From an uncultured Marinococcus sp. (GTDB lineage: Bacteria; Bacillota; Bacilli; Bacillales; Marinococcaceae), in contig NZ_CANLSU010000004.1 in assembly GCF_947493875.1 (NCBI RefSeq), forward strand, positions 1 through 64,000: a stretch of DNA of 64,000 bases, in the 5' to 3' direction. Below the pieces are notes generated by a model. It was not told where the DNA came from, ran no database searches, and saw only the letters and a program-made list of their open reading frames with translations. Made by a program: the position numbers and the translations under genes. This document shows, piece after piece, positions 41,439 to 49,899 of the stretch; the first letter of the stretch is position 1, and each line of letters opens with the position of its first letter.

Positions 41439-42824
41439 TTATTGATGAACCGGACGTCCGAAGAGAGCAGACGCCCCTTCAAACAGCGTTTCCGACAGCG
41501 ACGGATGCGCATGCACCTGGCTGCTCCATTCTTCGATGGTGCCTTCCAGATGGATATAGGCCGCGGGCTCTCCAATCATTTCGGTAACATGCGGGCCGGC
41601 CATCACCACGCCGAGAATTTCGCCGAACATTTCCCGGGAAATGATTTTAACAAATCCCCAGGACTCTCCCATTGTCATTGCTTTCGCATTGCCACGCAGC
41701 GGCACAGTTTTTACTTTGATGTCGCTGTACGCTTCCCGTGCTTCCTGCTCAGACAGGCCAACGGAGGCTATTTCCGGAAAGGTGTAAATGCACCGCGGCA
41801 CGAGCGAGAGATCCATGGAAGGAGAAGCTCCCGCAGCATGCTCTGCAGCAATAATCCCCTCGGCACTTGCCGCATGAGCCAGCTGCCAGCCGCCGACAAT
41901 GTCTCCTGCAGCATAAATTCCCGGCACCGATGTCTGCATCGAACCGTCCACCTCCACAAAGCGGCCGTCCATACGTAAATGGAGGTCCTCAGCAGCAGCG
42001 ATGACAGGCGTACGCCCGGTGGAAATCAGCAGCAGATCTGTCGTTAGCTGTCGGCTGTTTCCGGAGGCGTCCTGCACATTGATGCCCGCCTGCTCTCCCT
42101 GCTGGCGGACGGAAGTAACCGAGGTTCCTGCAAGAATAGTCACCCCAGCCTCTTCAAGTGCACCGGCCAGCATTTTCGCAGCGTCTTCATCCTCCTGGGG
42201 GATCAGCCGTTCCGCCGCTTCCACAACCGTCACCTGTACGCCAAGCGACTGATACAAACAGGCATATTCAGTACCAATGAAGCCGCCCCCGACGATCGTC
42301 ATCGACGCCGGAAGTGAACGGCGTTCATAAATCGTATCACTCGTGTAGTACTCGGCCTCATCAAGACCAGGAATAGGAGGCACCGCCGGCACGGAGCCGG
42401 AAGCAATAATGACGGCTCTGCCGGCCACTATAGTTTCCTTTCCGTCTTTACCGGTGACCGTGACCTGTTTATTTGTGTGAACCCTTCCCCGCCCGGAAAA
42501 CACCTGGATCCGGCCTTTTTTCATCAGCGACTGGACGCCCTGGCGGAGCTGCCGGATCACCTGGTCCTTTCGTTCAAGCATTTCTTCGTAGCGCAGATGA
42601 AAGCCTTCAATCTGGATCCCGTATGCTGAAGCATTTCGTACACAGTTTACAGCTTCTGCGTTCTGGAGAAGCGTTTTAGACGGAATGCATCCACGATTTA
42701 AGCATGTGCCCCCGAGCTCGCGATCCTCCACGAGGGCAGTGGACTGGCCCAGGCCGGAAGCCCGGAGCGCAGCTACATATCCTGCCGGTCCGCCGCCGAC
42801 AATTACCTGGTCAAACGTTTCCAT
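41439..42824 (-). CDS. acoL: Dihydrolipoyl dehydrogenase (E3) of the 2-oxoacid/acetoin dehydrogenase operon
   Basis: A 461-residue flavoprotein disulfide reductase with VIVGGGPAGYVAALRA (FAD), the redox-active disulfide GGTCLNRGCIPSK, MTIVGGGFIGTEYA (NAD) and the C-terminal HAHPSLSE base. It reoxidises the E2 lipoyl group. It follows the E2 gene by 14 bp and is last of four genes. Confidence 0.9.
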   Translation of the reverse strand: METFDQVIVGGGPAGYVAALRASGLGQSTALVEDRELGGTCLNRGCIPSKTLLQNAEAVNCVRNASAYGIQIEGFHLRYEEMLERKDQVIRQLRQGVQSLMKKGRIQVFSGRGRVHTNKQVTVTGKDGKETIVAGRAVIIASGSVPAVPPIPGLDEAEYYTSDTIYERRSLPASMTIVGGGFIGTEYACLYQSLGVQVTVVEAAERLIPQEDEDAAKMLAGALEEAGVTILAGTSVTSVRQQGEQAGINVQDASGNSRQLTTDLLLISTGRTPVIAAAEDLHLRMDGRFVEVDGSMQTSVPGIYAAGDIVGGWQLAHAASAEGIIAAEHAAGASPSMDLSLVPRCIYTFPEIASVGLSEQEAREAYSDIKVKTVPLRGNAKAMTMGESWGFVKIISREMFGEILGVVMAGPHVTEMIGEPAAYIHLEGTIEEWSSQVHAHPSLSETLFEGASALFGRPVHQ

Positions 42825-42838
42825 CGGTCCGCCCCCTT

Positions 42839-44140
42839 CTAGACAAACAGCTGATACGGCTGTTCAAGCATTTGTTTAAAGTCTGTTAAAAACGCAGCCG
42901 CCGGAGCTCCGTCAATAATACGGTGATCAAAGGACAGGCTCACCGCCATCATCCGGCGTACCTTGATTTCCCCGTCTATGACTACCGGCTTGTCCTGCAT
43001 GCGTCCCACACCGAGAATAGCCGCTTCCGGCTGATTGATAATCGGAGTAAAATGGTCGACTGCATACATTCCTAAATTACTAATCGTAAATGTGCTTCCC
43101 GAAAGCTCCCTGCCGGGCAGGGTTCCGTTCCGGGCCGCCGCCGCGGTCTGTTTAGTTTCAGCAACCAGTTCTGCCAGTCCTTTTGTTTCTGTATCGCGAA
43201 TAACCGGGACCAGCAGCCCACGCTCTGTGGCTACAGCGACTCCCATATGCACAGATGACTGCTTTGTGATCCGATTATCTGTTATGGAGGCATTTACGTC
43301 CGGATGCTTCTGAAGCGCCCGGCTGCCTACAAACATCAACAGCTCTGTCACCGACAGCCGCTGGCCGGTCTGCTTTTCAATAACCGGAAGCAGCTGGCTC
43401 CGTAATTCCATCGCAGCCTCCATATTAATTTCAGTGTGAAGCGTCACGTGCGGCACTTCACCCGCACTCTGCTGCATGCGCTCTGCAACCACTTTCCGGA
43501 CGCCCTGGAGCGGCTCGGACTCAAGCTTCTCTTCTGCGGGCAGCGAAGTGACATCGGCCCGCGTGACTTTGCCGTAGCTTCCGCTTCCTTTCACGGCAGA
43601 CAGGTCTACGCTATTTGCCTGTGCTTCTTTTTTCGCAAGCGGCGTACTGCGCACATGCTGCTTGTCTGCAGCAGCGTGAACATCCGCAGCGTGAATACGC
43701 CCTTTCGCTCCGCTTCCCTGTACCAGGGCAAGCTCTACGCCGCTATCCCGTGAAAGCTTCCGTGCCGCCGGTGTGGCACGCACGCCTCCCTCTTTTTCAG
43801 TTTCCGCTGTCTGCTCCGTCGCTGTTTGGGCCGGCGTTTCCGGAAGGCTTTCCGGCTCTGATTTACCCTCAGTCCCCGGCCTTTCCTCCGGCACCTGCTC
43901 ACCCTCTTCGCCAATATAGCCGACGATGCCGTTTACCGGTACCTCTTCGTCTTCATCGTAGTACCGTTTCAGCAGGACACCTTCTTCATACGCTTCTACT
44001 TCAATATTTATTTTATCGGTCATTACCTCAAGCAGCGGCTCTCCGACCTCCACCGGGTCCCCCTCCTGCTTAAACCACTGCAGAAGGGTGCCGGTTTCCA
44101 TCGTGCTGCTTAATTTGGGCATAAATACTTCCTTCGCCAT
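42839..44140 (-). CDS. acoC: Dihydrolipoamide acyltransferase (E2) with two subunit-binding domains
   Basis: Lipoyl domain at 1-80 (lipoyl Lys43 in TDKINIEV), an acidic Pro/Glu/Thr linker, then two tandem peripheral-subunit-binding domains (about 120-154, VRATPAARKLSRDSG; about 163-197, VRSTPLAKKEAQANS), and the catalytic acyltransferase domain with DHRIIDGAPA near the C-terminus. It forms the core of the complex. Doubling of the subunit-binding domain is not the usual E2 layout. Start ATG has GGAGGGCAGC upstream. Confidence 0.88.
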   Translation of the reverse strand: MAKEVFMPKLSSTMETGTLLQWFKQEGDPVEVGEPLLEVMTDKINIEVEAYEEGVLLKRYYDEDEEVPVNGIVGYIGEEGEQVPEERPGTEGKSEPESLPETPAQTATEQTAETEKEGGVRATPAARKLSRDSGVELALVQGSGAKGRIHAADVHAAADKQHVRSTPLAKKEAQANSVDLSAVKGSGSYGKVTRADVTSLPAEEKLESEPLQGVRKVVAERMQQSAGEVPHVTLHTEINMEAAMELRSQLLPVIEKQTGQRLSVTELLMFVGSRALQKHPDVNASITDNRITKQSSVHMGVAVATERGLLVPVIRDTETKGLAELVAETKQTAAAARNGTLPGRELSGSTFTISNLGMYAVDHFTPIINQPEAAILGVGRMQDKPVVIDGEIKVRRMMAVSLSFDHRIIDGAPAAAFLTDFKQMLEQPYQLFV

Positions 44141-44155
44141 GAATGCTGCCCTCCT

Positions 44156-45181
44156 TTACCGGCGGTGGACGCTGTCGCGCGCCGCCTGCATAATGTCATC
44201 CACCTGCGGAACCATTGCTTTTTCGAGCGCCGGATTGTACGGCACAGGAATCGGCAGTGCCCCGAGCCGGCGAATAGGGGCATCCAGATAATCAAAGGCT
44301 TCGCTTTCTGCGATCATACTGGCAATTTCACCGCCGTATCCACCTCTTTTGACGGCTTCATGCACGACGATCACCCTTCCAGTTTTTTTGACGGAATCCA
44401 CGATCGTCTGCTCATCGAGCGGTACGAGTGTCCGCGGATCAATCACTTCCACGTCAATGCCTTCCTCTGCCAGCTTCTCTGCTGCCTCGAGTGCTTTATG
44501 CACCATCACAGCGGTCGCAACGATCGTCACATCTGTCCCTTCACGCTTTACGTCCGCCTCGCCAAGAGGAATGGTATACGCTTCCTCTGGTACGTGCTCC
44601 TCCGTTTTGTACAATAATTTGTGTTCGTAAAAGATCACGGGGTTCGGGTCGGCAATAGCAGCCTTTAGCAGCCCTTTGGCGTCTGACGCTGTCGACGGCT
44701 GCACCACCTTTAAGCCGGGAACGTGGGCCACCCAGGCTTCCAGACTCTGCGAATGCTGAGCCGCAGCTCCGGTTCCGGAGCCTGAAGGCGTCCGCAGCAA
44801 CATCGGCACATTACCCTTGCCGCCGTACATATACCGAAGCTTTGCTGCCTGGTTAGCCAGCTGGTCCATCGCAATCGTGATAAAATCCGAAAACTGCAGC
44901 TCGACAACCGGCTTCATACCTGTAAGCGCAGAGCCAATGGCAGCACCTGTGATCGCTGCTTCAGAAATCGGAGTGTTACGTACCCGTTCCGGACCGAACT
45001 CTTCAATCATTCCACGGGTAACGCCAAAGGCACCACCGTAAACCCCGATATCCTCCCCGAGAATGAAAACGTCCTGGTCCTCCCGCATTTCCTGCGACAG
45101 CGCTTCGCGGACGGCTTCAGCAAAGGTAATGCTCCGTGTCGTTTCCTTATTATTTGAAGAATTTACTGCGCTCGACTGCAT
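44156..45181 (-). CDS. acoB: 2-oxoacid/acetoin dehydrogenase E1 beta
   Basis: A 341-residue transketolase-type beta subunit with [53 protein letters not shown] and the C-terminal [15 protein letters not shown]. It binds TPP with the alpha subunit. It lies 21 bp behind the alpha gene. Very close to AcoB/PdhB; the acetoin assignment rests mainly on the alpha subunit. Confidence 0.9.
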   Translation of the reverse strand: MQSSAVNSSNNKETTRSITFAEAVREALSQEMREDQDVFILGEDIGVYGGAFGVTRGMIEEFGPERVRNTPISEAAITGAAIGSALTGMKPVVELQFSDFITIAMDQLANQAAKLRYMYGGKGNVPMLLRTPSGSGTGAAAQHSQSLEAWVAHVPGLKVVQPSTASDAKGLLKAAIADPNPVIFYEHKLLYKTEEHVPEEAYTIPLGEADVKREGTDVTIVATAVMVHKALEAAEKLAEEGIDVEVIDPRTLVPLDEQTIVDSVKKTGRVIVVHEAVKRGGYGGEIASMIAESEAFDYLDAPIRRLGALPIPVPYNPALEKAMVPQVDDIMQAARDSVHRR

Positions 45182-45202
45182 CGTCAGGCACTCCTTTCTG
45201 TA

Positions 45203-46183
45203 TTAAGCGTATACATCCTCAAGCAGTGTATCCGCAGATGGTTCGGGACTCTGTTCCGCAAATTCCACTGATCGTTCAATACGGGCTTTGGTTTCTTTTT
45301 TCACCGTCTCTGCTTCTTCTTCGGTAATGATGCCGCGCTCAATCAAGGCCTCCTGAAAAAAACGAATCGGGTCTTTGTCCTTCCATTCTTTTTCTTCTTC
45401 TCTTGTCCGGTATTTTTTAGCGTCGCTTTTGGAGTGGCCCTTCCACCGGTAGGTCTTCGCTTCGATAAGCACCGGCCCGCTTCCGTTCCTTGTATACTCT
45501 ACGGCTTCTTTCATAACGGTCATTACCTCCGGAAGGTTATTGCCGTCAACGACATGTCCCGGAATGCCATAGCCTGAAGCGCGGTCGGCAATATTTTCGA
45601 TTTTCACCATATCCTTTACCGGGCCGGACATGCCGTACTGATTGTTTTCGCAGACAAAGATGACCGGAAGATCCCAGATGGCGGCCAGGTTCACTGCTTC
45701 GTGAAAGCTGCCTTCATTTGCCGCCCCGTCCCCGAAGAAACAAACGGTAATATACCCTTCCTGGCGCATCTTTGACGTGAGTGCCGCTCCTACGGCTAAA
45801 GGAATGCCGCCTCCGACGATGCCATTTGCGCCCAGGTTGCCTTTTTCGACATCCGCTATATGCATGGACCCGCCTTTACCCTTACAGTAGCCGGTCTCCC
45901 GTCCAAACAGCTCAGCCATCATCCGGTCCGGGTCTGCCCCCTTGGCAATGCAGTGCCCGTGCCCACGATGAGTGCTCGTAATTTTGTCTTTATCTTCAAG
46001 CATCGCACATACACCGACGGCCGAAGCCTCCTGTCCCACGCATAGGTGGGTCGTACCGTGAATCATTCCTTTAGCAAAAAATTCATCTACTTTTTCATCA
46101 AACCAGCGGATGCTCCACATCTGCTCGAGCCACCCGATTAGCTTTTCCTTCGGCTCTTCCCAAACCCAGTCTGCCTGCGTCAC
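45203..46183 (-). CDS. acoA: 2-oxoacid dehydrogenase E1 alpha, probably acetoin dehydrogenase
   Basis: A 326-residue TPP enzyme with GTTHLCVGQEASAVGVCAML, STHRGHGHCIAKGAD, YCKGKGGSMHIAD and the TPP motif GDGAANEGSFHEA through to CENN. The length and the GTTHLCVGQEA region fit AcoA better than PdhA, which is longer. The complex cleaves acetoin to acetaldehyde and acetyl-CoA; branched-chain or pyruvate specificity cannot be excluded. The start is GTG or ATG-like at 46183 with AAAGGAGG upstream. First gene of the operon. Confidence 0.85.
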   Translation of the reverse strand: MTQADWVWEEPKEKLIGWLEQMWSIRWFDEKVDEFFAKGMIHGTTHLCVGQEASAVGVCAMLEDKDKITSTHRGHGHCIAKGADPDRMMAELFGRETGYCKGKGGSMHIADVEKGNLGANGIVGGGIPLAVGAALTSKMRQEGYITVCFFGDGAANEGSFHEAVNLAAIWDLPVIFVCENNQYGMSGPVKDMVKIENIADRASGYGIPGHVVDGNNLPEVMTVMKEAVEYTRNGSGPVLIEAKTYRWKGHSKSDAKKYRTREEEKEWKDKDPIRFFQEALIERGIITEEEAETVKKETKARIERSVEFAEQSPEPSADTLLEDVYA

Positions 46184-46198
46184 AATAACGCCTCCTTT

Positions 46199-46229
46199 AC
46201 ATTTGTTCTATATTATAACCTTTGTAAAC
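46199..46229 (-). promoter_or_regulatory. Probable SorC operator of the aco operon
   Basis: On minus TTACAAAGGTTA and ACAAATGTAAAGGAGG are separated by 9 bp, exactly as before gutM. The block directly follows the -10. Confidence 0.65.
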
Positions 46230-46258
46230 ATAATAGCTTTATTTCATTCGTTCGTCAA
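46230..46258 (-). promoter_or_regulatory. Sigma-A promoter of the aco operon
   Basis: On minus, TTGACG (46258-46253), 17 bp, TATTAT (46235-46230). Another TTTACAAATGTTTA half-site lies just upstream of the -35. The arrangement equals that of the PTS operon. Confidence 0.75.
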
Positions 46259-46363
46259 CTAAACATTTGTAAATTTTCATTGATTTCAAAATATTGTTTC
46301 CGCTTTCATATCCAGGACCGTTTGTTGCAATTGTAGACTGGAGAGACATTTGTTTACTGCAAA

Positions 46364-46390
46364 TAAAAAAAGAGACGCTGCTACGCCTCT
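46364..46390 (-). terminator. Terminator overlapping the ArsR gene end
   Basis: On minus, AGAGGCG pairs with CGTCTCT (one G-U), followed by TTTTTTTATT. The stem includes the last codons and the stop codon. Confidence 0.75.
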
Positions 46391-46746
46391 TTTCCCTGCC
46401 GTTCTTTAATTTCTGCCTGGTGGCTGACAACGAGCTCCACCACCTGCCTCACATGTTCATCATCAAGGGAATAGTACACCGTTCTTCCTTCCTTCCGGAA
46501 CTTCGTCAGCCCCAGCTTATGCATGTACCGGAGATGATGGGACGCCGTGGCAATGGAGGAGTCAATGATTTCGGCAATACTATGTACACTCAATTCCGGC
46601 GTCAGGGCCAGCGCTTGGGCGATCTGCATCCGCTTGCCGTCAGCGAGCCCCTTCAGCATGTCTGTCATAATATCAAGCGACCGCTCCTGAATCTGCTGCT
46701 GGATCCAATCTACATTTGCCTGCGCTTCTTTGTCTTCGTTTGGCAT
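46381..46746 (-). CDS. ArsR-family winged-helix regulator
   Basis: A 121-residue ArsR/SmtB fold with the HTH LSVHSIAEIIDSSIATASHH (about 52-72) and the beta-wing KEGRTVYYSLDD. The usual CxC metal site in the recognition helix is absent (SVHS in place of ELCVCD), so arsenic- or cadmium-type sensing at that site is unlikely. A His-rich C-terminal region (DDEHVRQVVELVVSHQ) resembles the alpha-5 site of CzrA-like zinc sensors. No obvious target transporter is adjacent. Confidence 0.85.
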   Translation of the reverse strand: MPNEDKEAQANVDWIQQQIQERSLDIMTDMLKGLADGKRMQIAQALALTPELSVHSIAEIIDSSIATASHHLRYMHKLGLTKFRKEGRTVYYSLDDEHVRQVVELVVSHQAEIKERQGKEA

Positions 46747-47004
46747 TTCTGTTCACCTGCCTGATCGTAATCATTCTTATTTCAATTGTACGCTTTCTTC
46801 ATCTGCTTTCAACCGATCTGCTTTATTTTCTCATATACCGGCTTGGCGTTTCCTATATTTTGAAAGCTTTGTTCTTTTCTATAATACAACGCGTTCATCA
46901 GGATTTATCCATACATAGTGCCCCGGCAGCATTCCCATTCTTTAGATATGCTGAGTCTACCATGGAATAAATAAGAACCGCGCGCGGCTTCGCAGGAGAG
47001 CCCA

Positions 47005-47502
47005 TTGACTGATACAATCCCTGCTTCATTTGAAGAAGCATATGAAAAATATACTCCGCTCGTCAAACGAATGATTACACGCCTCCGCATTTATCAGCAG
47101 CAGGAGGAATATATGCAGGCCGGATACGTAGGATTATGGAAGGCCTATTCTACCTTTTCTCCGGAAAAGGGAGCTTTTCCGGGATACGCTTTTATGCTTG
47201 TGCGCGGAGAAATGCTGATGATGCTCCGCAAAGAGGTCCAGTTTTCCGAGCGGCATCAGCTGTTTGATGACCACCAGCCCTTCGAGCAGTCGTCGGAAAT
47301 GGAGGACCGCTTTGAGCTTGAAGCTTACTTCCCCCTTCTTTCAGAGCGGGAACGAACCTGGCTCACTGACTTTTCCGTACATTCTCTTCCTATACGCGAC
47401 ATTGCTGCCAAACATGGAGTAGCTGCTTCTACAGTCAAATCATGGCGGAAATCCGCATTGCGCAAGCTGCGGGCACATGCTGAAGAAGAGCAGCCGGATT
47501 AA
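47005..47502 (+). CDS. Sigma-70-family RNA polymerase sigma factor
   Basis: A 165-residue sigma factor with region 2 (residues 9-77, YVGLWKAYSTFSPEKGAFPG) and region 4 (about 111-157, PIRDIAAKHGVAASTVKSWR). The start is TTG at 47005 with CAGGAGA before it. No anti-sigma gene is adjacent, which is unusual for ECF factors; it may be of the sigma-H/ComX-like or SigO-like type. A cluster of hairpin repeats follows. Confidence 0.82.
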   Translation: MTDTIPASFEEAYEKYTPLVKRMITRLRIYQQQEEYMQAGYVGLWKAYSTFSPEKGAFPGYAFMLVRGEMLMMLRKEVQFSERHQLFDDHQPFEQSSEMEDRFELEAYFPLLSERERTWLTDFSVHSLPIRDIAAKHGVAASTVKSWRKSALRKLRAHAEEEQPD

Positions 47503-47511
47503 TACGTCTTA

Positions 47512-47711
47512 TTCTCCACCGGCTCAAGTTTTTTCGCTGTCCAGCTTTCTCCACCACCGGCTCGGGGTTACATTTCATCCTTTCAAAAATAAAAGAGCTA
47601 TTTTTTCCAAGGCTGAATTGTACCTGTCGCCGGTGTGCAGGTGGAGAAAGCTTTTCTAATCAGAAGGCGGACAGCGCTTGTCGCCGGCTTGCAAGTGGAT
47701 AGAACTTTTCT
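47512..47711. repeat. Cluster of hairpin-forming imperfect repeats between the sigma factor gene and ilvE
   Basis: Units 47622-47657 and 47676-47711 are 36-bp direct repeats (both contain TGTCGCCGG and CTTTTCT), with about 80 % identity. Each begins with a small stem: ACCTG/CAGGT in the first, GCTTG/CAAGT in the second, with a paired C-G to T-A change. An inverted relative at 47543-47560 pairs AGCTTTCTCCACC with GGTGGAGAAAGCT (47640-47652). A shorter TTCTCCACCGGCTCAAG stands at 47512. It may be a structured RNA or a dispersed repeat. Confidence 0.6.
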
Positions 47712-47716
47712 TTGTA

Positions 47717-47725
47717 TGATACAAT
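47717..47725 (+). promoter_or_regulatory. Extended -10 promoter of ilvE
   Basis: TGATACAAT is an extended -10, lying 61 bp before the ilvE start. The last hairpin repeat covers the region where a -35 would be. Confidence 0.45.
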
Positions 47726-47786
47726 TTAAATGCTGTTACCAGTAGAGATATAAATGGAACGATAAATACATAGGAGTGATGTTATT

Positions 47787-48860
47787 GTGGCTGAGTCATT
47801 GACCATTGAACGTACAAAATCTCCGAAAACGAAGCCTGATTTCTCTCAGCTCGCTTTCGGGAAAAACTTTACCGATCATATGTTTGTCGTGGATTATGTA
47901 GAGGGAGAGGGCTGGATCGACCCAAGGATTGTGCCCTACCAGCCACTTACCATGGATCCTTCCAGCCTTGTATTTCATTACGGCCAGGCTGTATTTGAAG
48001 GAATGAAGGCCTATTATTCCGGCGGCAATATTATGCTTTTCCGTCCGGAAAAAAACTTCGAACGGCTGAACCAGTCCAACCGCCGGATGAGTATTCCGGA
48101 AATCGACGAGCAGTTATTGATAGATTCTTTAAAGGAGCTCGTATCACTTGAGCGTGACTGGATCCCCCGCGGAGAAGGGCAGTCATTGTATATCCGCCCA
48201 TTTGTAATTGCGACGGAAGCAAGTCTCAGCGTAAAACCGTCCTCCTCCTACAAGCTCCTGATTATTTTAACCCCTGTCGGCTCTTACTATGGCAGCGGCG
48301 GCGATGCCATGAAGCCGGTCAGCATCTATGTGGAAAACGAATTCGTCCGCAGCGTCCGCGGCGGCGTCGGCTTTACCAAAACGGCCGGCAACTATGCGGC
48401 CAGCCTGAAGGCCCAGGAGCAGGCCGGAAGCGCTGGGTACGACCAGGTGCTGTGGCTCGATGGCGTAGAGCAGCGTTACATTGAAGAGGTCGGCAGCATG
48501 AATATTTTCTTTAAAATCAGCGGGAAGGTTGTAACTCCTGCGCTAAATGGAAGTATCCTTGAAGGAATAACCCGTGACTCCGTCATTGAACTCCTCCATT
48601 ACTGGGATATTCCTGTGGAAGAACGCCGCATCGATATGGAAGAAATACGTACTGCGTATGAAGCAGGCACCCTGGAGGAAATTTTCGGCACCGGGACGGC
48701 AGCTGTCATTTCTCCTGTAGGCAAGCTGCGGTGGGACGCCCAAACCTACAAAATCAATGATGAAGAGACCGGTCCTCTCGCCAAACAGCTGTATGATACG
48801 ATCACCGGCATTCAGACTGGGGACAAGGAAGACGTGCTGCACTGGACCCGCACAGTATAA
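47787..48860 (+). CDS. ilvE: Branched-chain amino-acid aminotransferase
   Basis: A 357-residue class IV aminotransferase with the PLP lysine in GGVGFTKTAGNYAASL (near 197), LVFHYGQAVFEGMKAY, and EVGSMNIFFKISGKVVTP. It interconverts branched-chain amino acids and oxoacids. GTG follows AGGAGTGATGTTATT. No other ilv or leu genes and no T-box leader are seen. Confidence 0.92.
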   Translation: MAESLTIERTKSPKTKPDFSQLAFGKNFTDHMFVVDYVEGEGWIDPRIVPYQPLTMDPSSLVFHYGQAVFEGMKAYYSGGNIMLFRPEKNFERLNQSNRRMSIPEIDEQLLIDSLKELVSLERDWIPRGEGQSLYIRPFVIATEASLSVKPSSSYKLLIILTPVGSYYGSGGDAMKPVSIYVENEFVRSVRGGVGFTKTAGNYAASLKAQEQAGSAGYDQVLWLDGVEQRYIEEVGSMNIFFKISGKVVTPALNGSILEGITRDSVIELLHYWDIPVEERRIDMEEIRTAYEAGTLEEIFGTGTAAVISPVGKLRWDAQTYKINDEETGPLAKQLYDTITGIQTGDKEDVLHWTRTV

Positions 48861-48872
48861 AATTAATCAACC

Positions 48873-48901
48873 ACGGCTCTCCATTACGGAGGGCCGTTTT
48901 T
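48873..48901 (+). terminator. Terminator of ilvE
   Basis: ACGGCTCTCC (48873-48882) with GGAGGGCCGT (48888-48897), one G-U, then TTTTTG. Confidence 0.85.
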
Positions 48902-48999
48902 GTTCTGAATGAAATTCTTCCGTTTTTCTCATTGTATGCTAGAATGTACCTACACGTCATTTCCAAGTGATACCGCACGGAAAGAGGAGGAGGGAACAG

Positions 49000-49857
49000 T
49001 TGAAACAATTAGCGCTTTCTTTACGCGATGGCCGTATGCTTAGTATTTCCATGTTCGGTGATCCAGACGGAACACCTGTCCTTTATGTACACGGTGTCGG
49101 AAGCTCCCGGCTTGAAGCCGCCATTGGAGAAGAGGCCGCTGCTTCCAACTCCCTTCGCATTATTTCTGTGGACCGTCCGGGCTATGGCCTGTCCACTCCC
49201 GATCCCCACGGCACCTTTCTGCAGTTTTCCAAGGACATCGATGAAGTCATGAATCATTTTGAGATTCAGCGCTGTTCCTTAATCGGTGTCGGCTGCGGGG
49301 GCCCATACGCAGCGACCAGCACCAGTCTTCTGAAGGGACGCATCAGCGAGCTCCATTTGGTTGGTTCGCTTGGTCCCACAGAGGACCCTGAATTGTTTCG
49401 TTTACTTGATACTTCGTTAAAAGCACCGCTGCAGACGATTCAGGAAGCACCGGATCTCCTCCGCACCCGATGGGAACAGACGAATATGGAGGATAAGATC
49501 TTCCAGACGGAGTCCGAACAGCTTTCCAGAGAAGAACGCCAGTACGTGACTCCGTTTATTCTGGATAAATGGAGGTTTGCAGTTCAGGAATCCTCCCATT
49601 CTGCTGAAGGTTACCTCCGCGACCTTCAGACACTGATGACGCCCTGGGCCTATCATTTGGAGAACATCGACACGCCGGCTTATATCTGGGCGGGAGAAGA
49701 GGACGAGATTATCCCCCTCCGGCACGCGGTCTATCTTGCCAACCATATCGAGAGCTCTAAGCTTGAAACATTCCCCGGCATGGGCCATATTGCGACAGAG
49801 GTCCTCGGCATCAATACAGCTCTTCAGCAGATCAGTAAAAACCGCGCCCTGTTATAA
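49000..49857 (+). CDS. Alpha/beta-hydrolase-fold protein with altered nucleophile elbow
   Basis: A 285-residue alpha/beta hydrolase with HGVGSSRLEA (oxyanion), VDRPGYGLS, acid loop WAGEEDEIIP and PGMGHIA. The nucleophile elbow reads GVGCGGPYAA (about 96-104) where relatives have GxSxGGP: Ser is Gly, with Cys next to it. Activity is therefore uncertain. TTG at 49000 is chosen, 6 nt behind AGGAGGAGGG; the in-frame GTG at 48967 would place that site inside the gene. Confidence 0.8.
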   Translation: MKQLALSLRDGRMLSISMFGDPDGTPVLYVHGVGSSRLEAAIGEEAAASNSLRIISVDRPGYGLSTPDPHGTFLQFSKDIDEVMNHFEIQRCSLIGVGCGGPYAATSTSLLKGRISELHLVGSLGPTEDPELFRLLDTSLKAPLQTIQEAPDLLRTRWEQTNMEDKIFQTESEQLSREERQYVTPFILDKWRFAVQESSHSAEGYLRDLQTLMTPWAYHLENIDTPAYIWAGEEDEIIPLRHAVYLANHIESSKLETFPGMGHIATEVLGINTALQQISKNRALL

Positions 49858-49897
49858 AAACGAAGCCGCTCCCAATTAAAGGACGGCTTCGTTTATA
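49855..49897. terminator. Bidirectional terminator between the hydrolase and the GlsB-like gene
   Basis: AACGAAGCCG (49859-49868) with CGGCTTCGTT (49884-49893). On minus TTTTTAT follows. Confidence 0.85.
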
Positions 49898-49899
49898 GT

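Noticed and set aside
47503-47786. T-box or other amino-acid leader before ilvE
   Set aside because: No AGGGUGGNACCGCG-like motif and no terminator/antiterminator pair before the gene; the repeats there have a different form.
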